From Clostridium sp. (GTDB lineage: Bacteria; Bacillota; Clostridia; Acetivibrionales; Acetivibrionaceae), in contig DUVG01000112.1 of assembly GCA_012841175.1 (NCBI GenBank), positions 1 through 6,815 on the forward strand: a stretch of 6,815 bases of DNA. Reading direction: 5' to 3'. Position 1 is the first letter of the stretch, and each line of letters opens with the position of its first letter. The notes under the pieces were generated by a model. It was not told where the DNA came from. It worked only from the letters and a program-made list of their open reading frames with translations, and searched no databases. Shown one piece after another: positions 1 to 6,100 of the stretch. Position numbers and translations under genes: made by a program.

Positions 1-770
1 ATCCATTTATGGCAGGTGCTTTTCATGGAGTGGGTGAAGCAGAATGTGTAATTAACGTTGGAGTAAGTGGACCAGGAGTTGTAAAATGTGCATTGGAAAA
101 GGTTAGGGATGCTGATTTTGAAGCTGTTTCAGAAACAATTAAAAAAACTGCATTTAAAATAACAAGAATGGGTCAATTGGTAGCAAGGGAGGCTTCTAAA
201 AGATTGGGAGTTTCCTTTGGAATAGTTGATTTATCCTTAGCACCTACTCCTGCTATGGGAGATAGTGTGGCACACATATTGGAGGAAATGGGAATTGAAA
301 AATGTGGGGCACATGGTACCACAGCAGCTTTGGCTCTTTTAAACGATGCAGTAAAAAAAGGTGGAGTTATGGCATCTTCTTTTGTAGGAGGTTTAAGTGG
401 GGCCTTTATACCTGTAAGTGAAGATGCTGGAATGATAGAAGCTGTACAAAAAGGTGCACTTTCAATAGACAAGTTAGAAGCAATGACATGTGTATGTTCT
501 GTAGGTTTAGATATGATAGTAGTTCCAGGCAGTACAAGTGCGGAGACGATATCTGCCATTATTGCCGATGAGGCTGCAATTGGAGTTGTGAACAACAAAA
601 CTACAGCTGTAAGAATAATTCCAGCACCAGGCAAAAAAGTTGGAGATATGGTTGAATTTGGAGGACTTTTAGGAAAAGGTCCAGTAATGAAATTAAGCGA
701 TTATTCAAGTAAGGACTTTATAAATAGGGGAGGAAGAATACCTGCACCGTTGCACAGTTTGAGAAACTAA
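1..770 (+). CDS. PFL-like DUF711 (UPF0210) family protein, 5' end cut off by the window
   Basis: The frame is open from the left edge (first complete codon at 3, Pro-Phe before the Met at 9) to TAA at 768-770, giving about 255 C-terminal residues. Family members are usually about 450 residues, so roughly 200 N-terminal residues lie upstream; the ATG at 9 is internal and has no ribosome binding site. The fragment begins PFMAGAFHGVGEAE and continues into INVGVSGPGVV, followed by glycine-rich blocks typical of UPF0210 such as GAHGTTAALALLNDAVKKGG, FVGGLSGAFIPVSEDAGM and CSVGLDMIVVPG. It ends RGGRIPAPLHSLRN, the usual family C-terminus. The family is structurally related to glycyl radical enzymes of the pyruvate formate-lyase type, but its reaction is unknown to me and I see no basis for assigning a substrate. 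In many Firmicutes it follows a small ACT-domain gene, which would lie outside this window. No hydrophobic segment suggests membrane location, so it is probably cytoplasmic. Confidence 0.9.
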   Translation, partial: PFMAGAFHGVGEAECVINVGVSGPGVVKCALEKVRDADFEAVSETIKKTAFKITRMGQLVAREASKRLGVSFGIVDLSLAPTPAMGDSVAHILEEMGIEKCGAHGTTAALALLNDAVKKGGVMASSFVGGLSGAFIPVSEDAGMIEAVQKGALSIDKLEAMTCVCSVGLDMIVVPGSTSAETISAIIADEAAIGVVNNKTTAVRIIPAPGKKVGDMVEFGGLLGKGPVMKLSDYSSKDFINRGGRIPAPLHSLRN

Positions 771-830
771 AAGGTGGTAAAAATTCAAAGAGTATTTTTA
801 TAAAAAATTTATAATTTTGAAAATTGATTC

Positions 831-859
831 TTTACAGTTTATAGCTATTGTGTTAGAAT
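831..859 (+). promoter_or_regulatory. SigA-type promoter for rpsO, extended -10
   Basis: TTTACA at 831-836 and TAGAAT at 854-859 are separated by 17 bases, and TG at 851-852 makes an extended -10. Each hexamer has one mismatch to the vegetative consensus. Transcription would start near 866, giving an rpsO leader of about 83 bases. I see no GC-rich terminator between the upstream gene and this promoter, so some readthrough from the DUF711 gene is possible. Confidence 0.75.
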
Positions 860-876
860 GTTTTAAGTAACTAAAA

Positions 877-942
877 CCACTAGCTAGGTTATAGGGAACT
901 CCGTCCTATTACTTAGCTTTTGGGGATTTAAAAAAAAGGAGG
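877..942 (+). promoter_or_regulatory. Structured rpsO leader, candidate S15 autoregulatory RNA
   Basis: Bases 882-889 pair with 911-918 (eight pairs, one a wobble). After a T-T mismatch (890/910), 891-895 pair with 905-909. The loop contains AACTCCG. G887·U913 is stacked directly on G888-C912, the G·U/G-C motif known for S15 binding in 16S rRNA helix 22 and in several rpsO leaders. CTCC in the loop (899-902) could pair with GGAG (938-941) of the ribosome binding site AGGAGG (937-942), giving a pseudoknot-like block on translation. The hairpin is visible in the sequence; its role as an S15 target is inferred. It has no T-tract, so it is not an intrinsic terminator. Confidence 0.6.
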
Positions 943-948
943 ATTTTT

Positions 949-1212
949 ATGGAAAAAGGTTTTAAGCAGGAGATAATTAATACTTACAAATTACATGAAA
1001 GTGATACTGGATCTCCAGAGGTTCAGGTAGCTATTCTTACAAAAAGAATAGAACACTTAACAGAACATTTGAAAGTACACAAAAAAGATTTTCATTCAAG
1101 AAGAGGACTTCTTAAAATGGTTGGGCAAAGAAGAGGACTTTTAAATTATCTTCAAAAAGTAGATATTGAAAGATATCGTGCAATTATTGAAAAACTAAAC
1201 TTAAGAAAATAG
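949..1212 (+). CDS. rpsO: 30S ribosomal protein S15
   Basis: The 87-residue product is the usual length for bacterial S15. S15 is a primary 16S rRNA-binding protein that organises the central domain of the 30S subunit through the helix 20-21-22 junction. Recognisable blocks are DTGSPEVQVAIL (19-30), HKKDFHSRRGLL (44-55) with the His/Asp/Ser RNA-contact cluster, and QRRGLLNYL (60-68). It ends in the basic LNLRK tail. The start is fixed by AGGAGG at 937-942, six bases before ATG. It has its own promoter and structured leader, and a terminator that begins within the stop codon, so it appears to be mainly a single-gene unit, with pnp perhaps reached by readthrough. rpsO next to pnp is a widely conserved arrangement. 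Confidence 0.98.
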   Translation: MEKGFKQEIINTYKLHESDTGSPEVQVAILTKRIEHLTEHLKVHKKDFHSRRGLLKMVGQRRGLLNYLQKVDIERYRAIIEKLNLRK

Positions 1213-1240
1213 AATGGGCGGATTTTTCGTCCATTCTTTT
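1211..1240 (+). terminator. Intrinsic terminator of rpsO overlapping its stop codon
   Basis: A ten-pair stem (1211-1220 with 1228-1237, one G·U wobble) closes a seven-base loop and runs into TTTT at 1237-1240. The left arm starts at the second base of the rpsO TAG codon. The short T-run suggests incomplete termination, which would allow some readthrough into pnp. Confidence 0.8.
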
Positions 1241-1497
1241 AAAGTAAAATGTTATATCTTATCTTAAAAGAGGTAGACTAAATTTACAACCTTTCTAAAA
1301 CAACTATCTTACAGACATTCATAAGCAAAAATATTATTTATATCAACAATAAAAAAATGCAAAGGAATGTCTATATACACACGCGTTTTGTTTTAAAAAA
1401 ACAGCAAACATTTTGGACATGTTGTTAAAAGGTTATTTATAAAGTTAATTTTAAGGATATATAACATTAGAAATTTGGAATACTAAAAACAAAAACA
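1241..1497 (+). other. AT-rich gap upstream of pnp, no gene seen
   Basis: This is the non-coding part of the 389-base gap between rpsO and pnp, before the long hairpin. I find no open frame with a ribosome binding site on either strand, and no tRNA or recognisable riboswitch. It contains a possible long-range stem (1313-1320 with 1365-1372), a weaker small stem in 1400-1427, and a plausible vegetative promoter at 1414-1443. Its length suggests a long pnp 5' untranslated region, or a region with more than one transcription start. Confidence 0.6.
1414..1443 (+). promoter_or_regulatory. Candidate vegetative promoter for pnp
   Basis: TGGACA (1414-1419) and TATAAA (1438-1443) are separated by 18 bases, each with one mismatch to consensus. 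A start near 1450 would leave the whole hairpin at 1498-1585 inside the transcript. A second A/T-rich -10-like sequence, TATAAC at 1460-1465, has no convincing -35. In such AT-rich DNA chance matches are common, so this assignment is moderate at best. Confidence 0.45.
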
Positions 1498-1585
1498 AAC
1501 TACAGACGGTAGAAGGTAGATTGTGCAGCACTATTTAAAATTTTTTTAGGTATGCTGTAGAATCTACATGCTACAGTCTGTGGTT
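1498..1585 (+). promoter_or_regulatory. Long pnp leader hairpin, candidate RNase III / autoregulation site
   Basis: Bases 1498-1512 pair with 1571-1585 (14 of 15 positions, one wobble), and 1516-1530 pair with 1553-1567 (14 of 15, one wobble). The two helices are separated only by a symmetric 3x3 internal loop in which A1514 and T1569 could also pair. The apical loop is 22 bases, A/T-rich. The stem ends three bases before AAGGAGG (1588-1594) of pnp. In Escherichia coli the pnp leader forms a long RNase III-cleaved stem-loop through which PNPase represses its own synthesis; the same logic here is inferred. No T-tract follows the stem, so it is not a terminator. Confidence 0.7.
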
Positions 1586-1601
1586 ATAAGGAGGAGTAGA
1601 A

Positions 1602-3713
1602 ATGAAAAAAACTTTCAGTATTGACATAGCTGGAAGACAGCTAAAAATTGAAACGGGACAACTTGCTCAATTAGCTAATGGTGCGGTATTGATTAAATAT
1701 GGTGATACTGTTGTTTTATCAACTGCCACTGCATCAGCAGCTCCAAGAGAAGGAATAGATTTTTTTCCTTTGAGTGTTGATTATGAAGAAAGACTTTATG
1801 CTGTTGGCAAAATTCCAGGAGGATTTATAAAAAGAGAAGGAAAACCATCAGAGAAAGCAATATTAAATTCAAGAGTTATAGACAGACCATTACGGCCTCT
1901 TTTTCCAAAGGACTTGAGAAATGATGTTGCAGTTGTAAATACCGTTATGTCAGTAGAACAGGATAATTCACCTGAAATAGTGGCTCTTTTAGGTTCTTCT
2001 ATTGCTTTATCCATATCTGACATACCTTTTAATGGCCCTGTAGGAGGAGTTATATTAGGGCTTGTTGACGATGAGATTATAATCAATCCAAATGCAGCAC
2101 AAAGAGAAAAAAGCAAAATGCATGTAAATTTAGTGGGTACAAGAGAAAAAATAGTTATGATAGAAGCAGCAGCAAATGAAGTTCCTGATGAAGTTATGCT
2201 TGAAGCAATAAAAAAAGGACATGAGGAAATAAAGAGAATAGTAGATTTCATAGATGATATTGTAAAGGAAATAGGTAAACCTAAATTTGAATATGAATCT
2301 TCAGAAGTTCCTGATGAAATTTTTATTCCAGTAAAGGAATTTGCACATGAAAAAATGAAAAAAGCTGTATTAGCAGTAGATAAACAAGTAAGAGATGACA
2401 ATATAACTAAACTTACAGAAGAAATAATGGAAAAATTTAAAGAAGATTTTCCAGAAATGGAACAGCAAATATCTCAAGCTATTTACCAACTTGAAAAGAA
2501 AGTTGTAAGAGAATATATATTAGAAGAAGGCAAGAGAGTTGATGGGAGAGCACTTGATGAAATAAGGCCATTATCTGGTGAAGTAGGATTACTTCCAAGA
2601 GTTCATGGCTCAGGGCTTTTCCAAAGGGGGCAGACTCAGGTTCTCACTACAGTCACATTAGGAGCTATGAGTGAAGTGCAGATGCTCGATGGTATTGATC
2701 TTGAAGAGACAAAAAGATATATGCACCACTACAATTTCCCAGGATATAGTGTAGGGGAAGCAAAGTCTTCTCGTGGTCCAGGAAGAAGGGAAATAGGACA
2801 TGGTGCTCTTGCAGAAAAAGCATTAGAACCTGTTATACCTGATGAGGAAGAATTTCCTTATGCAATAAGATTAGTTTCTGAGGTTCTCATGTCAAATGGT
2901 TCCACATCTCAGGGAAGTGTATGTGCTAGTACTTTAGCTTTAATGGATGCTGGAGTTCCTATAAGAAAACCGGTAGCAGGTATTTCAGCAGGACTTATTG
3001 TTGACGAAAACAATCAAGATAGATTTGTAACTTTTGTGGATATTCAAGGAATAGAAGACTTTTTTGGTGATATGGATTTTAAAGTTGCAGGAACTAAAGA
3101 TGGTATTACAGCAATACAAGTAGACATAAAAGTAGATGGGTTGACTTTAGATATTATTAAAGAGGCCTTTGATATTACTAAAAAAGGACGCTATAAAATT
3201 ATTGATGAAGTGATTTTAAAGGCTATAGAAGCGCCAAGAACTGAACTTTCAGAATATGCTCCTAAAATTCTGTCTACAAAAATAAATCCGGATAAGATAA
3301 GGGATGTTATAGGACCTGGTGGAAAGATGATAAACAGAATAATTGAAGAGACAGGAGTTAAAATAGACATTGATGATGATGGAAAAGTATATATATTTAG
3401 TACTGAAGCTGAGGCAAATAAAAAAGCCTTAGCAATAATTGAAGGAATTTCAAAAGATGTAGAACCAGGACAAATATTTTTAGGAAAAGTAATGAGAATA
3501 ACTTCCTTTGGTGCCTTTGTTGAATTTTTACCTGGAAAAGAAGGGCTTGTTCATATATCTAAGCTTGACAAAAATAGAGTTGTTAAAGTTGAAGATGTGG
3601 TAAGTGTAGGAGAAGAAATACTTGTAAAAGTCTTAGATATTGATAAGCAAGGTAGAGTTAATCTTTCTAGAAAAGATGCAATGGATGAAAGTGAGGCAAA
3701 TAATAAGGAGTAA
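1602..3713 (+). CDS. pnp: Polyribonucleotide nucleotidyltransferase (PNPase)
   Basis: The 703-residue product matches the usual PNPase length. The enzyme degrades RNA 3' to 5' using phosphate, releasing nucleoside diphosphates, and acts in cytoplasmic mRNA decay and RNA processing as a ring-shaped trimer. All expected domains are present: first RNase PH-like domain (about 10-145, with FIKREGKPSEKAIL at 75-88 and RPLRPLFP at 95-102), linker helical domain (about 150-230), and second catalytic RNase PH domain (about 320-460). The latter has GSGLFQRGQTQ, the GPGRREIGH phosphate/RNA-binding block at 392-400, SNGSTSQGS at 431-439 and GDMDFKVAGT at 489-498 with metal-binding aspartates. A KH domain (about 555-615, GPGGK at 571-575) and an S1 domain (about 622-691, ITSFGAFVEF) follow. 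The start is set by AAGGAGG at 1588-1594, seven bases upstream. No truncation or missing catalytic block is seen. The M16 gene follows after 44 bases, probably in the same transcript. Confidence 0.98.
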   Translation: MKKTFSIDIAGRQLKIETGQLAQLANGAVLIKYGDTVVLSTATASAAPREGIDFFPLSVDYEERLYAVGKIPGGFIKREGKPSEKAILNSRVIDRPLRPLFPKDLRNDVAVVNTVMSVEQDNSPEIVALLGSSIALSISDIPFNGPVGGVILGLVDDEIIINPNAAQREKSKMHVNLVGTREKIVMIEAAANEVPDEVMLEAIKKGHEEIKRIVDFIDDIVKEIGKPKFEYESSEVPDEIFIPVKEFAHEKMKKAVLAVDKQVRDDNITKLTEEIMEKFKEDFPEMEQQISQAIYQLEKKVVREYILEEGKRVDGRALDEIRPLSGEVGLLPRVHGSGLFQRGQTQVLTTVTLGAMSEVQMLDGIDLEETKRYMHHYNFPGYSVGEAKSSRGPGRREIGHGALAEKALEPVIPDEEEFPYAIRLVSEVLMSNGSTSQGSVCASTLALMDAGVPIRKPVAGISAGLIVDENNQDRFVTFVDIQGIEDFFGDMDFKVAGTKDGITAIQVDIKVDGLTLDIIKEAFDITKKGRYKIIDEVILKAIEAPRTELSEYAPKILSTKINPDKIRDVIGPGGKMINRIIEETGVKIDIDDDGKVYIFSTEAEANKKALAIIEGISKDVEPGQIFLGKVMRITSFGAFVEFLPGKEGLVHISKLDKNRVVKVEDVVSVGEEILVKVLDIDKQGRVNLSRKDAMDESEANNKE

Positions 3714-3757
3714 ATATTAATAAAGAAAATAAAAACATTTTAAAACAGGGAGATTTT

Positions 3758-5011
3758 ATGTGTAAATGTATAAGGCTGAAAAACGGTGTAAGGATAGTGT
3801 ACGAAGAAATACCATATGTTAGATCAGTTTCAACAGGACTTTGGGTTGGAACTGGATCTAGAGGTGAAAATATCACTAATAACGGGATATCCCACTTTAT
3901 AGAACACATGCTATTTAAAGGTACCCAAAAAAGAACTGCAAAGGAAATTGCAGAGACTATAGATAATATAGGTGGACAACTCAATGCCTTTACAGGTAAA
4001 GAATGTACTTGTTATTACACTAAAACCTTGGACACTCACCTTGATACATCTCTAGATCTCTTAGCAGATATGTTTTTTAACTCTAAATTTAATGAAAAAG
4101 ATATTGAGATTGAGAAAAATGTTATTTTAGAAGAGATAGGTATGTATGAGGATACCCCTGAAGAATTAGTTCATGATATTTTATCTGAAGCAGTATGGCA
4201 GAATAATCCCTTAGGCATGCCTATTTTAGGAACAAGCAGAAGTCTTAACAATATAAAAAGGGATGAAATTAAAAAATACATGCTAGAAAATTATTTTCCT
4301 GAAAATACTGTTATAGCTATTGCTGGCAACTTTGAAAAAGATAGGGCAATTGAAAGTGTGGAAGAAAGGTTCGGGAAATGGGAGCATAGTAATAACTACA
4401 AAGATAAAGAAATGCAAGTTGCAAAATTTAAAAATAATAAAATTTTTAGAGAAAAAGAAACTGAACAGGTTCATGTGTGCCTTGGTTTTGAAGGTGTAAA
4501 ACATGGCAGTGATGAACTATATTCTCTTTTAGCAGTAAACAATATTTTGGGAGGAGGTATGAGTTCTAGACTTTTTCAAAAAATAAGAGAAGAAAAAGGT
4601 CTTGTTTATTCAATTTACTCATATCCTTCATCTTATAAAAATGCTGGATTATTTACCATATATGCAGGAATGAATCCTGAGCACTTAGGTGAAGTATTAA
4701 AGCTTATAACAAATGAAATTAATATTTTAGTAGAAAAAGGCATCCCGGAAAGAGATATAGCAAAATCAAAAGAACAGTTAAAAGGCAATTACATTTTAGG
4801 TTTGGAAAGTACTAGCAGTAGAATGAACGGCATAGGTAAGTCTGAGGTTCTTTTGGGAAAAATATTAAGTGCCCAGGAAGTTTTAGATAAAATTGATAAA
4901 ATTGATTCTGAGAATGTTAATGCAGTAATTAATAAAGTTTTTGATTTAAATAATATTGGACTTTCGGTGGTAGGTAACATAAAAGGAGATATTGATTTAA
5001 AAAATATATAG
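3758..5011 (+). CDS. M16-family zinc peptidase (MlpA/YmxG-like, processing-peptidase type)
   Basis: The 417-residue protein belongs to the insulinase/pitrilysin M16B group related to mitochondrial processing peptidase beta. The inverted zinc motif HFIEH is at 46-50 (His46, Glu49, His50), and Glu126 in VILEEIGMYED lies 76 residues after His50, as expected for the third ligand. The first M16 domain covers about 10-155. The second covers about 165-345 and includes GGGMSSRLFQKIREEKGLVYSIYS (265-288), the conserved substrate-binding Arg/Tyr segment. No signal peptide or membrane segment is seen, so it is probably cytoplasmic; its substrate is not known to me. AGGGAG at 3747-3752, five bases before ATG, fixes the start. 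It follows pnp by 44 bases with no terminator or clear promoter between them, matching the place of mlpA near pnpA and spoVFA in Bacillus. The N-terminus MCKC is a small oddity. The stop codon lies in a 17-base tandem duplication that appears to have removed two C-terminal residues. Confidence 0.95.
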   Translation: MCKCIRLKNGVRIVYEEIPYVRSVSTGLWVGTGSRGENITNNGISHFIEHMLFKGTQKRTAKEIAETIDNIGGQLNAFTGKECTCYYTKTLDTHLDTSLDLLADMFFNSKFNEKDIEIEKNVILEEIGMYEDTPEELVHDILSEAVWQNNPLGMPILGTSRSLNNIKRDEIKKYMLENYFPENTVIAIAGNFEKDRAIESVEERFGKWEHSNNYKDKEMQVAKFKNNKIFREKETEQVHVCLGFEGVKHGSDELYSLLAVNNILGGGMSSRLFQKIREEKGLVYSIYSYPSSYKNAGLFTIYAGMNPEHLGEVLKLITNEINILVEKGIPERDIAKSKEQLKGNYILGLESTSSRMNGIGKSEVLLGKILSAQEVLDKIDKIDSENVNAVINKVFDLNNIGLSVVGNIKGDIDLKNI

Positions 5012-5025
5012 ATTTAAAAAATATA
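4994..5025 (+). repeat. Tandem direct repeat across the M16 stop codon
   Basis: The 15 bases at 4994-5008 recur exactly at 5011-5025, a 17-base period. The stop TAG (5009-5011) lies at the junction. The second copy still encodes DLKNI in its own frame and would continue Ile-Phe-stop, so the downstream copy looks like the former C-terminus left in the untranslated region. Confidence 0.85.
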
Positions 5026-5032
5026 ATTTTTT

Positions 5033-5068
5033 AAAAGCATTAGGATTTATAAGTCTTAATGCTTTTTT
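5033..5068 (+). terminator. Strong intrinsic terminator after the M16 peptidase gene
   Basis: A 13-pair stem (5033-5045 with 5054-5066, one G·U wobble) closes an eight-base loop, and the right arm runs into six T bases at 5063-5068. The left arm begins with AAAA, so it may also work on the opposite strand. It separates the pnp/M16 transcript from dpaAB. Confidence 0.9.
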
Positions 5069-5110
5069 GTATTTTTTAAACATAGCTTTTATTTTGTTAA
5101 TGTATACAAG

Positions 5111-5139
5111 CACTTTAGATTGAAAATATACATAAGATA
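5111..5139 (+). promoter_or_regulatory. SigK-type (mother-cell sporulation) promoter for dpaAB
   Basis: CATAAGATA at 5131-5139 fits the SigK -10 consensus CATANNNTA exactly. CACT at 5111-5114 matches three of four bases of the SigK -35 mACm, with a 16-base spacer. Transcription would begin near 5146, about 65 bases before dpaA. The -10 also resembles SigE (CATACAAT) at six of eight bases, so SigE use cannot be excluded. The call agrees with known SigK control of dipicolinate synthase genes in Bacillus. Confidence 0.7.
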
Positions 5140-5210
5140 TTTATAACAAGGCGATAAATTTCTCTACAAACAAAAAATTGAATTAAAGTGCTATAAAGGG
5201 AGGTAGTTAT

Positions 5211-6098
5211 ATGAATAAAAAAAGATACGGAGTCTTAGGTGGGGATTTGAGGAGTATAAAACTTGCCGAGCTTATTAAAGACCAAGGAAACATAGTTAAC
5301 ATATATGGCTTTGGAAAAGCTGAACATGACATAAATTTTAAAGAAATTGCAAGTAAAGAAATTGCAAGTATAGATGAGTTAATTGAGAATGCAGACATAA
5401 TAATTGGACCACTTCCCTGTTCTTATGACAATGAAACCTTTAATGCTCCGTATCATTTTGAAAAAATTTATATAAAGGAGGTTTTAAAAAAAATCAATAA
5501 AGAACAGTTATTTATAGCAGGAAAACTAAGTGAAGAAATAGTGAGTATTGCTAGTTCAAATAATGTAAAACTTTTTGACTTATTAGAAAGAGAAGAAATG
5601 ACTGTTTTAAATGCAATCCCAACAGCTGAGGGAGCTATTCAAATAGCAATGGAAGAAATGCCTGTAACTATTCATGGAAGTAAGGTTTTAGTTTTAGGTT
5701 TTGGAAGGGTAGGTAAGACTCTGGCAAAAATGCTAAATGGAATTGGGGCAAAAACTTATGTAACGGCTAGAAAGCATTCCGACATTGCATGGATTAAAAG
5801 CTATGGATATAATGGGATACCATTAAAAGAAGTGGGTGAACATATTAAAAATGCAGATGTTATATTTAATACTATTCCTCATCTTATATTAGATAGTGAT
5901 ATGTTAAAGAAAGTTAGAAAAGATTGTCTTATAATTGATTTGGCATCTAAACCAGGAGGAGTAGATTTTAAAAAGGCAGAAGAATATGGTATAAAAACCA
6001 AATGGGCTCTTTCGCTACCAGGTAAGGTAGCACCTTTAACAGCAGCTGGTATTTTAAAAAACACAATAAATAACATAGTGATTGAACAGGAGGGATAG
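5211..6098 (+). CDS. dpaA: Dipicolinate synthase subunit A
   Basis: The 295-residue product is close to the length of Bacillus SpoVFA (about 297). With subunit B it converts the lysine-pathway intermediate dihydrodipicolinate (or its hydrated precursor) to dipicolinic acid in the mother cell, for transport to the spore core. The N-terminal part starts RYGVLGGDLRSIKLAELI (5-22), a nucleotide-binding-like beta-alpha unit with the family GGDxR block, and contains IIGPLPCS (64-71). The NAD(P)-binding Rossmann domain starts at VLVLGFGRVGKTLAKML (159-175), with Gly163, Gly165 and Gly168 as the dinucleotide loop. LASKPGG (244-250) and the family tail ALSLPGKVAPLTAAG (266-280) follow. GGGAGG at 5198-5203, seven bases before ATG, supports the start. 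A SigK-like promoter lies upstream and dpaB two bases downstream. KEIAS at 44-48 is repeated exactly at 49-53 by a DNA tandem duplication. Symbol spoVFA is the Bacillus equivalent. Confidence 0.96.
   Translation: MNKKRYGVLGGDLRSIKLAELIKDQGNIVNIYGFGKAEHDINFKEIASKEIASIDELIENADIIIGPLPCSYDNETFNAPYHFEKIYIKEVLKKINKEQLFIAGKLSEEIVSIASSNNVKLFDLLEREEMTVLNAIPTAEGAIQIAMEEMPVTIHGSKVLVLGFGRVGKTLAKMLNGIGAKTYVTARKHSDIAWIKSYGYNGIPLKEVGEHIKNADVIFNTIPHLILDSDMLKKVRKDCLIIDLASKPGGVDFKKAEEYGIKTKWALSLPGKVAPLTAAGILKNTINNIVIEQEG
5340..5369 (+). repeat. Perfect 15-base tandem duplication inside dpaA
   Basis: Positions 5340-5354 and 5355-5369 are identical and adjacent. Each encodes Lys-Glu-Ile-Ala-Ser (residues 44-48 and 49-53), so the duplication is in frame and the gene stays open. 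Perfect identity including third positions suggests a recent slippage event. Confidence 0.95.
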
Positions 6099-6100
6099 AA

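Noticed and set aside
173..634. Open frame of 153 codons on the minus strand opposite the DUF711 gene
   Set aside because: It is fully antisense to a conserved coding region, has no ribosome binding site, and its Ile/Ser/Thr-rich content is a mirror of the real gene.
9..770. Treating the ATG at 9 as the true start of the DUF711 gene
   Set aside because: The frame stays open to the window edge with family-typical residues Pro-Phe before it, there is no ribosome binding site, and the product would be far shorter than the family.
784..821. Weak inverted repeat TTCAAA/TTTGAA after the DUF711 gene as a terminator
   Set aside because: Only six A/T-rich pairs with a 26-base loop and no T-run; not enough to claim termination.
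1241..1497. Possible riboswitch, T-box or small RNA gene in the pnp leader
   Set aside because: I could not find conserved motifs of any such class that I know, only AT-rich sequence and weak stems.
1498..1585. Reading the long pnp-leader hairpin as a transcription terminator or an insertion-sequence end
   Set aside because: No T-tract follows the right arm, there is no transposase or target duplication, and its position directly before the ribosome binding site fits a leader element better.
1796..2401. Open frame of 201 codons on the minus strand opposite pnp
   Set aside because: Its Ser/Ile/Phe-rich composition is that of the complement of AT-rich coding DNA, and pnp is intact on the other strand.
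3667..3984. Minus-strand frame spanning the pnp-M16 junction
   Set aside because: It overlaps the ends of two conserved genes and has no recognisable protein family features or initiation signal.
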